A stretch of DNA of 64,000 nt from Limnoperna fortunei (taxonomy: Eukaryota > Mollusca > Bivalvia > Mytilida > Modiolidae), in contig OX104113.1 of assembly GCA_944474755.1 (NCBI GenBank), positions 62,950,074 to 63,014,073 on the forward strand, read 5' to 3'. This document shows, piece by piece, positions 25,501 through 34,900 of the stretch. The notes under the pieces were generated by a model. It saw only the letters and a list, made by a program, of their open reading frames with translations, searched no databases and was not told where the DNA came from. The stretch's first letter is position 1, and every line of letters begins with the position of its first letter. A program made the translations under genes and the position numbers.

Positions 25501-28500
25501 TTTTTAGCCATGGTGGCCATGTTGGTTAATCTGCAGTCATGGTTGGTGCAAACTTGGTTGAGGACATTTGACGGATGATGTGTACAAAGTTTCAAAGCAG
25601 TACTTTCAGTTGTTTCAGAGGAGAAGATTTTAAAAAATCAATTAAAACCGATTAAAAAAAACAGTTCAAGGGGAATAACTCTTAAACGGTTAATCAGACA
25701 ATCTTGACCTTTAAGTCATTTTTGTAGCCCTCATAGAGCAGAACAATTAAGCAATGCTAACTTTTTCTCTAGTTCTAATCATTTTCAAGATTTTGAGGCA
25801 AAAATGGCAAAAATCATCAATTTTGACAATTAAAGGGCAATAACTCCTATAAGGAGTCATCATACAACTTCAACCCAATGGAGTGTTTCTTAGAGCTTTT
25901 GATGCAGATGAAAGCATGTCTCTTCGGTTTTCCTGTATCTGTTACACTTTTTTAAATATAAGCCAAAAACTGTATTTTACCCCCCCCCCCATCCTATTTT
26001 TAGCCATGGTGGCCATGGCCCATGTTGGTTAATCTGCAGCCATGGTTGGTGCAAACTTGGTTGAGGACATTTGACAGATGATGTGTACAAAGTTTCAAAG
26101 CAGTACTTTCAGTTGTTTCAGGGGAGAAGATTTTAAAAAATCAATTAAAACCGATTAAAAAAAACAGTTCAAGGGGAATAACTCGTAAACGGTTAATCAG
26201 ACAATCTTGACCTTTAAGTCATTTTTGTAGCCCTCATAGAGCAGAACAATTAAGCAATGCTAACTTTTTCTCTAGTTCTAATCATTTTCAAGATTTTGAG
26301 GCAAAAATGGCAAAAATCATCAATTTTGACAATTAAAGGGCAATAACTCCTACAAGGAGTCATCATACAACTTTGACCCAATGGAGTGTTTTGTAGAGCT
26401 TTAGATGCTGAAGAAGGAAGGTCTCTTCGGTTTTCCTGTATCTGTTATGCTTTTTGAACTATAAGCAAAAAACTGTATTTTGACCCCTCTGTTCTATTTT
26501 TAGCCATGGCGGCCATGTTGGTTGGTCTGAGGCCATGATTTGGGCAAACTTGGTAGAGGGCATTTTACTGATGATGTATGCAAAGTTTCAAAGCAATCCC
26601 TTCAGTGGTTTTGGAGGAGAAGATTTTTGAAGAAAAGTTAACGACGACGACGACGACGACAGACGCCAAGTGATGGCAATAGCTCACATGACCCTTCGGG
26701 TCAGGTGAGCTAAAAAATGGTTTCAAAGCTGAAAACTGTCAATTACAAACCTTTACAGATTTAATGACGCCACTTGTTGGCTTAAATGACTCTAAAAGAA
26801 CAAAGATGTCCTGTGCTTTAACCCTGTCCCAGTCCATATTACAGATAGCCAGTCGACTTGTTATTTCAGAAGTTTCAACAGCATCCTTGTCTAAATCTGC
26901 CATACTCTGTACAAGACAATCATCTACAAAATTTATTTTGGAGTGTTACACTTTCCATAATTACACCTTATGTAAGAATACTGTATTTTAATAGGTTGAC
27001 CACATTTTTTAAATTTTAAATTTAATTGTGTTCTTCATTCTTTACAAATATGCATTTTATTTTACAATGTCTAGTTGATTAGCCATATTTTCCCTCTCTG
27101 TCATTTGCCAAAATTGATCTTTTCCTCTTTTTCCCCCCTGACACCTGATTCATTTTCGAACAATTCCAAAACGATCCATACTTTATCACCATTTTTAAAG
27201 CATAATGATTAAGTAAAAAATAAAATATTTGATGTGATGAAACAATTACATTAATTTTTCAAAGGGTATTTGCTCCAAACTTATCTCAAAACCACTTTTC
27301 ATCATTAATTAAATCAAGAAAATGTATTCTTTTGACTTGTGTTTTTTGCAAATACTTCTCTCTGTTATATATCTTTTCATGAATTACATATTATATCTTT
27401 TTGTATAAATTATGCAATTATTGCACAAATGGCATATGGTAAACACTGCTGTCACAGGACAGTTAAGTTTCTTTCCTTGCTTAATTAACACTAATTAACA
27501 AACCATCGTCATCTTCTATTTCCTCATCACTTTCCTCCTCTTCCTCGGATGATGTTTCTACATTTCCTTCTCCTCTGGCTAAATCTGGCCCACTCCCCAA
27601 ACCTAAATAAATATTATCGCAAAAAATTAGGAATATGTGATTATTGTAATTAAGTCTCATTTGATTAAAATATGTAAATATAATGTACTGATCTGGTAAA
27701 CTCAATAGAATGGGTTTTTTTATATAAATTGCTACATGTACAAGCACTTTTCTAAAAACATTTTTCAAAATACTACATCAAATCAAGACTATTTATACAT
27801 TGATTGATTTGTTTTTAACGTCTTTCGAGCAGCAATTTCAACATAAATAAGAAAAATGTTTGTTGCTAAACCACTTTTAGCAAATTATTAGCCCCAATAA
27901 TTTATCTGCTATATCATGGATCCTTATATATGGTGAAAATCCTTGACCTTCAGCAAAAAAATTGACAATTATTTTAAAATTAAGGGTCAGAGGCTCAATG
28001 TTAATACAATAGTAGTAGATAAAAAATCATGCAATACACAATATGATTATTTTTATGATGGTTTAACAGATCAGACAATATAGATTTTTTCAAATTATAA
28101 AAATTCAAATTATTGGTTATGATGACAAAAATTACTGTTCTTCTTGTATATGAATTTAATGCACAAAGAAAAAAAATGTCAAATTACTATAACAGGACTT
28201 TCATGAATTCTAAAATACACAAAAACTACAGAAATTGATGATATGAAAGAATTTTCTATGGCTTTAAAATTGGTATTCATTAATATGAGTCATTTCACAG
28301 AGACAAAAACATCTTACCTGATTCTTCAGATTCTGAAACATCATCATCTTCATCATCAGAGTCTCTATCTGTAGTAACATTGTAAATAGTTATACAATGG
28401 ACAGTTCTGATAACCACATGCCTCTCTCTACTATATTTTTGAGAAGGGGGCATAACAGATATTCATGCCGTGTTTGGGTCTCACAATGATGGGAGCTTTA

Positions 28501-29292
28501 TGTGTATCTGATGAGGCATGTAAGAGAAATTAATCCACAGAGTGCACAAACAGTACGATCAAATGTGTTTAGCACAAATGGGGAACACCTCCAGGATTTT
28601 GTCATCAGACTAGCTAGAATTTCCTACTGGTATCTTACATAGCACAAAGTTATTGCCTGATTATTAGAATTGCAAAGTAGCTAGAGTCATTTAATGATTA
28701 ATATATTATTTTACCATACAAAGGTCTGCAAGATAAACAATTTGATTCCCACAAGAATTTCTATAACGGATAGGGCCAGAAAATTTTGTTTGATGACCAG
28801 CCACTGTGGACCACTCATAGCAATAGTTAACAATAGTTAAGAAGGTACATTAATGCTGAAGAAGAATCACATTCTCTCAACATGGGCATGATGGGGACAC
28901 TTACAAACTGCTGCGAGTGATCATGGGTTGCAATTATACTAAAGAAATGGTTGTGGAAGGACTGTAATTATTACTTTGTAGCTGCATTGATTACCATTGG
29001 ATTGTGGGATTTTTTCCTGTTCATCTTCTTCCTTAACCTCATCTTTTTTTTCATCATCACCATCATCTTCACTGTCAGATATGTCATAATACTTTCTGAA
29101 ATTTTCATTGGTTGTTGATTGAACTGGGCGTCCTCTTTTGTCAACCGAATATTTCAGTTTAAACTTTTTATTTGAGAACATATCTTTAAATCTCTTGTCA
29201 ATTTTAACTTTTCTTTCTTTCTTTGGCATAGTTTTAAATCTGGGATCTTTGCTGATCTTGTTAAATCTATCATCTTTGCTGATTTTGTCCAT
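1415..29292 (-). CDS. ESF1: ESF1 homologue, nucleolar pre-rRNA processing protein (3' end outside window)
   Basis: ESF1 is a nucleolar factor needed for early pre-rRNA cleavages that make 18S rRNA. Thirteen exons join on the minus strand with GT/AG ends and matching phases: 28995-29292, 28318-28368, 27504-27602, 26751-26923, 14302-14419, 11746-11905, 10517-10628, 10034-10181, 9337-9501, 8147-8301, 6889-6997, 2740-2801, 1415-1576 (1812 nt, 604 codons). Blocks shared with animal ESF1 include KDPRF and KVKIDKRF near the N-terminus, GPDLARG (~120), CNMDWDR (~180), KIYPSEFG (~206), [12 protein letters not shown] (~260), RFIPDD (~300), TWDETD (~342), [10 protein letters not shown] (~375) and [11 protein letters not shown] (~551). 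Long acidic and lysine-rich tracts are typical of the family. The ATG at 29292 was chosen because homology starts there. The reading stops at a donor after EDDFK, so the C-terminal NUC153-type block, expected next, must lie left of base 1. The largest intron (12.3 kb) holds nested repeats. Confidence 0.95.
2740..2801 (-). CDS. ESF1: ESF1 coding exon 12 (62 nt)
   Basis: It encodes [21 protein letters not shown], completing phase 1 from exon 11 and ending in phase 0 before [11 protein letters not shown]. The acceptor ttttaaaag and donor gttata are both weak. A SINE lies about 35 bp upstream of the acceptor. The phase fit and the family sequence E-x-x-x-x-E-[RK]-x-K-A-E make it the only candidate seen between exons 11 and 13. 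Confidence 0.85.
2838..3052 (-). mobile_element. tRNA-derived SINE
   Basis: Read on the minus strand it starts with a tRNA-like head (GGCCTTAGTGGCCTAG, an A-box-like stretch) and has a degraded B box about 60 bp on. A body shared with the SINE at 41641-41843 follows (TTGATCA, GGTTGCAGGTT, GGGCAGGGTG). The 3' AT tail is missing. It sits in the ESF1 intron just upstream of exon 12. The element belongs to the mollusc SINE family by resemblance; the exact family was not checked. Confidence 0.7.
3120..6144. mobile_element. Foldback element with ~500-bp inverted repeats, interrupted by a second element
   Basis: The left arm (3120-3654) and right arm (5061-6144) are inverted copies. Examples are CAGATTTTGCTGATTTTC at ~3136 against its complement at ~6107, a shared segment at ~3500-3550 and ~5725-5785, and TCAATGAGGTTA-like sequence at ~3584 against ~5125. 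The right arm keeps an extra ~560 bp of loop (5160-5725). A tandem-repeat element (3655-5058) splits the structure. No transposase frame is seen, so it is probably a non-autonomous DNA transposon. Confidence 0.72.
3655..5058 (+). mobile_element. Hairpin-ended element with ~8 copies of a ~147-bp repeat (copy 1)
   Basis: About eight units repeat the phrase GAAATTGAGGTCAAGGTCAG (first at ~3840, last at ~4862) with a period of ~146-149 bp. The right end is a 37-bp near-palindrome (5022-5058, GTCTCGCC...GGCGAGAC). The left end carries GTGTGGACACAG and one half of the hairpin. Copy 2 at 39909-40730 is in the opposite orientation with the same ends. The layout resembles the pearl/Helentron-type elements known in bivalves; that assignment is inferred. 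Confidence 0.8.
6889..6997 (-). CDS. ESF1: ESF1 coding exon 11
   Basis: It encodes an acidic segment ending [19 protein letters not shown], which corresponds to the D-P-[YF]-F motif of other ESF1 proteins. Acceptor atttcag, donor gtcaga, ends in phase 1. Confidence 0.92.
7232..7343. repeat. Short inverted repeat / foldback, ~112 bp
   Basis: GTTTATCATTGTTTTAC at ~7237 pairs with GTAAAACAATGATAAAC at ~7327, and an inner arm (ATTATTTTATCC / GGATAAAATAAT) pairs around ~7278-7308. The strand could fold into one long hairpin. It is probably a small MITE remnant in an ESF1 intron. Confidence 0.65.
8147..8301 (-). CDS. ESF1: ESF1 coding exon 10
   Basis: It encodes [32 protein letters not shown] and a basic tail, matching the family motif W-x-x-[FY]-L-E-K-K-K-E-K-K. 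Acceptor tgtttag, donor gtagat, ends in phase 0. Confidence 0.94.
9337..9501 (-). CDS. ESF1: ESF1 coding exon 9
   Basis: It encodes an acidic stretch, then [19 protein letters not shown] and [10 protein letters not shown]. The acceptor is ttcttag. A second AG 12 nt downstream (acatttag) would remove four codons in frame, so two isoforms are possible. The donor is gtacta and both ends are phase 1. Confidence 0.94.
10034..10181 (-). CDS. ESF1: ESF1 coding exon 8
   Basis: It encodes [20 protein letters not shown], a basic stretch, and [13 protein letters not shown]. Acceptor tatttag, donor gtcagt, ends in phase 1. Confidence 0.95.
10517..10628 (-). CDS. ESF1: ESF1 coding exon 7
   Basis: It encodes [20 protein letters not shown] and then [17 protein letters not shown]. 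Acceptor aatccag, donor gtaata; it enters in phase 2 and leaves in phase 0. Its 5' half and acceptor are repeated as decayed copies just upstream (see 10629-10905). Confidence 0.95.
10629..10905 (-). repeat. Three decayed partial copies of ESF1 exon 7
   Basis: Upstream of exon 7 (minus strand), three tandem units of ~83-100 bp repeat the exon's first half with its splice acceptor and intron edge (GGTTTATACCAGATTATATG and AAAGCCGAATGTACA). The third unit, at ~10800-10893, also copies the segment for LPATYK. Substitutions such as PDD to PDY and a lost donor suggest non-functional exon duplicates. Some copies keep an AG just before the duplicated GTTTATACC. Confidence 0.82.
11746..11905 (-). CDS. 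ESF1: ESF1 coding exon 6
   Basis: It contains [20 protein letters not shown] and [20 protein letters not shown], the best-conserved part of ESF1. Acceptor cttgcag, donor gtagta, ends in phase 2. Confidence 0.95.
12610..14075. repeat. Tandem array of ~165-bp units ending in a hairpin
   Basis: Eight to nine diverged units share AAGTTTTGTTTCCATTGGTT (12616, 12783, 12949, 13115, 13281, ...) and GGTGGTGGCCATTTTGA, with a period of ~165 bp. The right end (~14033-14068) is a palindrome, AGCTCACCTGACCC...GGGTCAGGTGAGCT in consensus. The same terminus closes the 24735-26712 element, so both belong to one family. It lies in the ESF1 intron between exons 5 and 6. Confidence 0.8.
14302..14419 (-). CDS. 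ESF1: ESF1 coding exon 5
   Basis: It begins [19 protein letters not shown] and continues the conserved core directly from exon 4, 12.3 kb away. Acceptor gttgcag, donor gtaagg, ends in phase 1. Confidence 0.95.
16040..16759. repeat. ~54-bp tandem array, left block
   Basis: About 13 units of ~53-54 bp with consensus GGTCTCAGGAGTGATTTT, then TATGTGAAATATGGTTTTTAA and TTGTATCGCAAA. The array stops abruptly at GAAATATTGGTTTT, where the DIRS-like element begins. It continues at 22227. Confidence 0.9.
17290..17450. repeat. Duplicated ~75-bp segment with palindrome, inside the DIRS-like element
   Basis: Two neighbouring copies share AAAATATT, TGTTTTCTT and TGGTAAAGTTACCAGACTGAA / CGGGTAAAGTTACCGGACTGAA, each followed by TTCATGTAAGTA. 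GGTAAAGTTACC is a near-palindrome. The compensating change CTGG..CCAG to CCGG-type in copy 2 keeps the pairing. Confidence 0.6.
18353..20230. repeat. 189-bp minisatellite, ~10 units, inside the DIRS-like element
   Basis: Units begin near GGTTCAGTACCTAGTTCC (18353, 18545, 18734, 18923, 19112, ...) and contain CTTCAAATAGAAGGAAACAA and GTGAGTCATGTTCCTCCTCT. The first four copies are almost identical over 189 bp; later ones diverge and vary in length (~170-195 bp). All frames contain stops, so it does not encode a protein now. It lies where the DIRS protein genes would be expected. Confidence 0.9.
20592..20760 (+). pseudogene. Reverse-transcriptase-like remnant of a DIRS-type element
   Basis: The frame contains [20 protein letters not shown] followed by LLVLN. 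This resembles the RT motif [FL]-x-V-P-K-x-x-G-x-x-R-P-x-[IL]-D-L-x-x-L-N of DIRS and related elements. The catalytic YxDD motif and the tyrosine recombinase were not found. The position, inside an element with DIRS ends, supports the reading; the similarity alone is weak. Confidence 0.45.
22227..23150. repeat. ~54-bp tandem array, right block
   Basis: About 17 more units of the array at 16040, starting TTTTTAACTGTATCACAAA. The units become degenerate toward 23150. Some units carry CACAAAGGTCTGAGG, others GCTAGGGTCTCAGG, a pattern of sub-families that also occurs in the left block. Confidence 0.9.
24735..26712. mobile_element. Hairpin-ended element with three ~500-bp internal repeats
   Basis: The left end is CTAGAGGCTCCCAGGAGCCTG, itself a small hairpin, followed by GCTCACCTG. 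Three internal repeats of ~500 bp share AAAGGGCAATAACTCCTA, CCAATGGAGTG (25377, 25876, 26378) and GCCATGGTGGCCATG. Copies 1 and 2 are nearly identical. The right end has (GAC)n, CGCCAAGTGATGGCAATAGC and the GGGTCAGGTGAGCT hairpin. No protein frame was found. Probable non-autonomous element, possibly Helitron-related; the class is inferred. Confidence 0.75.
26751..26923 (-). CDS. ESF1: ESF1 coding exon 4
   Basis: It encodes [20 protein letters not shown], then DWDRVKAQD and [13 protein letters not shown]. The acceptor is ttttgtag at 26924-26925. A closer AG at gtacag fits the phase less well. The donor is gtttgt after GTA AAG, which keeps the VK of the family motif VKIYPSEFG. The exon ends in phase 0. 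Confidence 0.94.
27504..27602 (-). CDS. ESF1: ESF1 coding exon 3
   Basis: It encodes the conserved [20 protein letters not shown] segment followed by an acidic run. Acceptor tttatttag, donor gtttgt, phase 1 at both ends. Confidence 0.93.
27793..27842 (-). mobile_element. SINE 3' tail fragment
   Basis: Bases read ATTGATTGATTTGTTTTTAACG plus a short remnant. On the minus strand this is the CGTTAAA...CAATCAAT tail common to mollusc SINEs. Only the tail is recognisable. It lies in the ESF1 intron before exon 3. Confidence 0.45.
28318..28368 (-). CDS. ESF1: ESF1 coding exon 2 (51-nt acidic micro-exon)
   Basis: It adds 17 residues, nearly all Asp, Glu or Ser. Acceptor ctacag, donor gtaag, phase 1 at both ends, so skipping it would keep the frame. 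It was identified by splice sites, phase and acidic composition, because this part of ESF1 is poorly conserved. Confidence 0.82.
28376..28994. other. ESF1 intron between exons 1 and 2, no gene seen
   Basis: About 620 bp with fewer A/T runs than its surroundings (for example ~28400-28640). This suggests an old insertion, but no ends, frame or family could be recognised on either strand. Confidence 0.4.
28995..29292 (-). CDS. ESF1: ESF1 coding exon 1 (start codon)
   Basis: It encodes residues 1-99, with the motifs [26 protein letters not shown] and an acidic tail after YDISDSEDD. The ATG is at 29292-29290. A pyrimidine tract ending in AG lies 7 bases before it, so a spliced 5' UTR exon is likely upstream. 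The donor is gtaatc and the exon ends in phase 1. Confidence 0.93.
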
Positions 29293-30020
29293 TGTTGCAC
29301 TTAAAAAAAAATTGAAAATGTTCATTAGCTATCAAATTATTCATCTGTAACAAATGTACAACTACATGTATAAATATCAAATTAAAAATAAAAAATAAAT
29401 TCTTCCTTTGACTAAATATGATGCTATCCAACTATCCAACAAGTGTGTATCCTAGATTCACACAAATAATAACAAGGATTCTCACAGAATTTCTTAATCG
29501 CAAGTCATGGACTGTTTAACTTTTGAAAAAGGTGAATCAACAAAAAACATCAAATGTGTCTGATATTGCAAACAAGTCAAGCTTGCACACCACTATTTTG
29601 TTGATAAATAATCCAGTTGATGACTTTTAATAAAAAGAAACAATATTGCTTATGTTTTGTTTTATTCTTTCCTAGGGGTATTTGTAGAAGTATTTGTCAG
29701 TCTTCTGGTGTGTTTGACTGAACCAAATACAATATGCTTGACATATTGTGAGTATCCCTGAATAGAATTGGATAAATGAAGGAGCAAATCAAGGAAAAAA
29801 TGGAATGAGATCATTTCTTCTATATTATTTTCAGCAAATATGGGTATAATAATGTGTGGTCTCAAAACATGTTTACAACTTTTTGAAAAGATTTTAAAAA
29901 TTCTGTTGTTTATTGTTTTTCTTTCAAAAGGTTTAATTAATTTTATTATTGTTGGTTTTGGGTTTGTAATGAAGTCTCATTTGGTTGTCTGCCCTATAAA
30001 TTTTCTATTTCTTGCATATA

Positions 30021-31626
30021 CAGTAAAGTCAACGGAATGCTGTGATTTTCCATCGCCCACACATGGTCATCATGCAAAATCCACTCAAATTATGCCCACG
30101 AATCACTAATTTTTTACCCACGCAAATTTGTGTGGAAAAATATTGAGTTTTTCAACTTTCCACTGGATTCGTGGATGGCGCGCAAAATTTTGAGTGGACG
30201 TGATTATACATGTCATCTGTATACATGAACCCTATTCAGTAAGAATTTGAATCCAAGACATTAAAACTGTTTATACAAGTAAATGTATATTACATTTTCT
30301 TCTTTTGTACAAATAATATATTAAGGATACTTTTCGTTGACGTAAATTTTCATATCATGAAATGATTAAACCGACAGGTTAATTTATTCAATTAAAACAA
30401 ATACTAAAAGCACATCGCCTGCAGTGCCGTTTTTGCCAAAAGAATTAACTGAAATGGATATCATTTACATCTATTAACGTGTTTTCAGAACAAAATAAGT
30501 TCATTTGTTTAAATGTTCAATACCCGTATCATAAAAGAAACACATATTTTACACACAGGGTTCACCACAGGCTGTTTTAGCGTGGAGGGCCGGCACGCTT
30601 GATTTTTCCCCGCCACGCTTCATTTCCAAGTGCCACTTTAAAATCCATGTGCACGTATGTAAATAAATGCAAAACATATATGTACGATGCCTCGGACAGT
30701 GTTGGAAGTAGATTTGATAATTGAAACCTGCGTATAATGCAATATGGCAATTAAACAAAGTTGTCTCCTGCCGTAAGGTGTTGAATCCTGTAGAGTAGTA
30801 CATAAGAGTGGGATTGCAAACCTTGAATGATAATAAGTCTTTAATAAATCACACTAAGCGTACTTAGTTATAAGGTGCAACTCAATTGGAAGGATTTCTG
30901 TTAATATTTAAATGTAATTTTACGAGCTTGTCTAAAATGATGAAGACAAGCGCACAAGATATAACATTTGGTTGGGATATTTGAAATATTTCTTACAATT
31001 GAGCAATACTATAGATATATATTGTTTAAAATTGCAATCATTCCGAAATACAATATTTGAAACTTAACAATCGTCGTTTGTAGGTATATAAGTTTTTGGT
31101 AGTTTGTTGCATACAAAGTATCTAAAATTTTTCGTTTTTATTTATTACTTAAAGTAAACTTACTTAAAGTAAGTAGCATTTATGGAGCCTTGAAAATTAA
31201 CATACAGTATATTTAAAACAAGAAAATTTATTTTTCCAACATACATGAATAACTAAAGGAAGAAAGATAGATTTAAGAAAGAAAGAATATAGATATTTTT
31301 ATTATAATGTATGACAAGTAACAATTCTGTTGTACCTGGAAAAGAAATATACAAATTGTATATAAAGTTAATACGATTGGACAAATACGGTTGCAGGTCA
31401 AGTTTAAAAACATCGTTCATGTTACACAGCGAAATTTTATAAAGATTAATTTGCGTGGTCATTGCATCATTCACGAATTTTGCGTGGACATATTATTCGT
31501 GGTATTATCGTGGGCAGAATCCAGTTTGCTTGATTCCACGCAAATGCATCAAACCTACAAATGACCACGCATTTTCCACTCATTTGCAAATGCAGGGAAA
31601 ATCACAGCATCAAGTTGACTGTACTG
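30021..31626. mobile_element. TA-flanked DNA transposon derivative, 1.6 kb, no transposase
   Basis: The left end CAGTAAAGTCAAC (30021) and right end GTTGACTGTACTG (31626) are inverted, and the match extends through ATGCTGTGATTTTCC. Both ends are flanked by TA, the duplication made by Tc1/mariner/IS630-type transposases. Subterminal motifs (CCACGCAAAT, GAATTCGTGG-like) repeat on both sides. The interior has only short chance frames, so it is non-autonomous. It lies in the interval between ESF1 and GCC1. Confidence 0.8.
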
Positions 31627-31692
31627 TATGAAAATCCTACTTTAAACAGGTCTCTACAATAACATTTTTTTTAACTTGTCCCTTTGGACAGC

Positions 31693-32164
31693 ATCCTCAC
31701 AAGTCAGGGTTTCTGTGTCCACGAAACCCTGACAAACTTACATGTAGCTAGGAAATTCTCGGGCTAGAAGTCACTACTTTGATTGGCTACATCATACCTT
31801 AATGTAGCCAATCAAAGCTCCCATTCATTTACGACTTGGTTAGGGGATATCCTGATAACGATTGAAAAAAAAACGAATGGATGTGTTGTATAGACCACGA
31901 GAAAATTAATGTATTTTGTACAGTAGTGTTAATAGTTTGCTATTATCTTGTTATTTATTAGTTGTGTTTCGGTTTCTCCCCCATTCAAGAATGAGCAAGA
32001 ATGACTACTGCCAAACACTTGTATCTTTCAAGCAATTTCATTAGTTGAAATTTTGAAGGTTTGACATCATATGAAAATCTTCAAGCCCGGGAATTTCCTA
32101 GCTAAGTTTATTTGTCAGGGTTTCATGGACACATGTGGACACAGAAACCCTGACTTGTGAGGAT
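31693..32164. mobile_element. 472-bp palindromic-ended element, copy 1
   Basis: The ends ATCCTCACAAGTCAGGGTTT and its complement are inverted. Inner arms (CTAGGAAATTC... and GATTGGCTACAT...ATGTAGCCAATC) form further hairpins. A second copy, 61704-62170, matches throughout. The sequence just outside (AACTTGTCC...GGACA / TGGACAAGTG) suggests it inserted into another repeat (about 31660-32760, with further GTCC/GACAAGT motifs). It has no coding capacity. Confidence 0.82.
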
Positions 32165-33462
32165 TTTTGGACAAGTGCTTTCTCAAATCAACTTGTCTGA
32201 TATGACACTTGTCCGAAAATTTAGTTTGATACGAAAGTTGCTTTAAGAAAGGTGTCTAAAATAATAAAACAATATTTAAAAAGTTGTTTTATTAAGTAAA
32301 TTTAAACATATCATGTTCATGGTCAATGTCCCTTTGACTAGAAAGTAAATAGTAAATGAAAAAATATAAATGACTAGAAATGACTCCGCTTACTGTTAAT
32401 TGTAACACACAATTAAATTCATATTTATTCCGCTTGATAAAACGTTTACGCGATTTAGATTAAAATTTTAACAGAAGAACAGTGAAAATCATTCCCAGGT
32501 AGATATTTCTCCTGAAAGTGAAATCGAAATAAAACAATTTTGACATCCATGTAAGGTTTATCGTAAATTACCACAACCTGAATTTTTAAATTAAAATTGA
32601 AAGGTTAAGGTTTATAATGAAAATTTTTATTTCTTAGTCCTTCTTTCAGATTTTTTTTCACTTGTCCCATCAGACAAGTACCAAGTCAAAGCTGATTGTC
32701 CGACGGAATTTTCGGTGGATACTGGACAATCTGACAAACGTTATTTTTGAGCCTTGTTAAAGTCATTATAGGTTAAAGAAAACACTTATGGCCCATCTGA
32801 CACAAAAAAGACCTTAACACAGGGCTTGATCTGGGTTCTAAAAAGTTGGTACCAAAAAAACCGCCAATTGCAATTCTCTGTTGCCAATTTCTAAAATCTG
32901 GCGCCAATATATTCTGCGAGTGTATTGTCATTGACGGTCATTGACACACACTCTGATGTTTACTTTGCAAAAAAGTTTCATTCTATAAGGCATGACAGTA
33001 TTAAGATTAGACATGGGCAGCACAAAAATTCTTCTAATTACATCATACATTAATGTGGAGGTTATGTTAAAATAATAAATTTCTCATGCTATATAGGAGG
33101 GAAGTTGAAAAACAAAAGGATGAAGGACAGTAAATTCAATGCTGTATCTATATTTTGCTTTCGATTCAGTATACAAAAAGTTTTATTTATTAGTTAATTC
33201 ACAACCTAATGGTAGATATACATGTACCATGAATGCAGTAACACTGCATCTCCATTGAGTACTTACTTAGCTTTAGGGACACCTCGGCCATAGTATGACT
33301 TCGGCCATGGACACTTCGTCCATAGACAACTCGGCCCTGGATTGAATATATTTTTTAAATAAAGTTATTTAAAAAAACTAAAGTTGATTGAAATAAATGA
33401 TATTACCAATGAAACATTAGATATTAATCCTAAAATAAAATCATTATATTAATATACAGCAG

Positions 33463-33708
33463 AGTGTGGACTGTCCAGCAGTGGTCTGTTCATCGCCAGT
33501 CAGTGAGGACCAATAATGACGTCGAAGGTATATTAATGTATTTTTTAATTCTTATTTCATAAACGTACCAATTGAAAGCACATTCCTATGAAAATGGTTC
33601 AATCACTTATTTTATAACTAATATTATTTACTTATTTCAAATTTTATTTTATTTTATTTAAGGTTGGCACAAGCGGTTCAACGGCAAGTGTGGACGTGCA
33701 CATCAGTA
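33463..33708 (+). pseudogene. Two-exon transposase C-terminal remnant (MULE-type)
   Basis: Exon 33463-33527 ends SVHRQSVRTNNDVE at donor gtatat. After an intron with a clean acceptor (tttatttaag), 33662-33708 continues the split codon as GWHKRFNGKCGRAHQ and then a stop. The joined motif R-T-N-N-x-x-E-G-[WY]-[HN]-x-x-[FL]-N is typical of MULE transposases with FLYWCH-type partners. The catalytic DDE region is gone. Confidence 0.55.
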
Positions 33709-33938
33709 GAAGACCTCCCAGACTCTGACGCTGCATCAGACAGCGATTAAACGCTAACTCAAGATTCATTGACATTTATTGACATTTCTAAGAAATGTGA
33801 TCTCAGATTTACTTACATGATTGTAAATATTGATGAGATGTAACTATTCATTTGTTATTGTATTTCATTGTATTAAAGACTTGAGGTGTGTGGGAGTTAT
33901 GTTAGATAGTTATAAGTGTATGTGAGCGAGTACTTATA

Positions 33939-34900
33939 CAGTGGATTCCACTTAATCGACTTACGCTTTATTGGGTTATTCGCTTTATTGGGTTGAATTT
34001 TTCTGCACCAAACCATTTCCCATTCAAACAATGTTAAATTTTTCACTTATTTGCATTGCTTTTTACAATGATTTCGCTTTATTGACTTGCCAAAATTCGG
34101 GGAAAAAAAATTTGTGTGTTTGTTTTTGTTTTACGCCGCCATATTGTTTACCTACGTAATCACGTGTATTGAGCCTTACCTGTTGATTCAAATTGATTGA
34201 CAAGTGTTCCCACCTGTGATTGTTGTTGGCTTCTTAATTAAATGTGCTGATTCACTTTAATTGCCCCCTAGGGTGTAGATAATTAGGACAATTGAACGGT
34301 TTAACAGCTGGGTAGTTACAGTAATGAGATCGTAAACAGTTGTCCCTAAGGAGCCTCTCAATTCAATTTCATTCCTTCAATTTGAAGAGCTAAATAAGTT
34401 CGTACACTTTTATATCGATAATTTTGAATAAAAACAAAAAGAACTTCGGGCTTAAACATCTAACAATGTTTGAAAGGATAATACACCTGGAAATATTTAA
34501 CAATGGACTTGACACAAAAAAAGTACGAAACTGAACATGATAAGAAATATGTAATATGTAAATGAGGTTGAGTCCATTTTCTATCAACACGTGGTTTTAC
34601 AATTTAGTCTTCATAACGCAAAGAAATACAAACAAATAAAAAAAACATGGAAATTTTTATTTTTATTTAAAAATAACAAAATAAATAACATACACATAAT
34701 ATAAATATGAAAAGACTTATTAAATGGTATTTTAATAGGACTTGGTACTTGGTCATTTCAATCCACAATCAGTAGACATCAGTCATTTCCACTTCAATGA
34801 TCATTCAGCTCAATTTCTCGTCTTTCGCTTTAAAGGGTCGTCCGCTTTATTGGGTAATTTTCTCTGACAAATGTGTCATGCAAATAAGCGGAATCCACTG
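33939..34900. mobile_element. TA-flanked pogo/Tigger-like MITE, 962 bp
   Basis: The left end CAGTGGATTCCACTTA and right end complement (AAGCGGAATCCACTG) are inverted and flanked by TA on both sides. CGCTTTATTGGGTT repeats near both ends (33964, 33981, ~34845). CAGTG[GA]ATTCC ends plus TA duplication suit pogo/Tigger elements. No transposase frame remains. Confidence 0.75.

Noticed and set aside
26640..26660. (GAC)n run considered as a coding Asp/Arg repeat
   Set aside because: It is the (GACGAC)n stretch fixed near the terminus of the hairpin-ended repeat family, not an exon.
29662..30109. Frames of 67 and 89 codons upstream of the ESF1 start, considered as 5' ESF1 coding exons
   Set aside because: No similarity to ESF1 or to each other, no matching splice sites, and ESF1 homology starts at the ATG at 29292.
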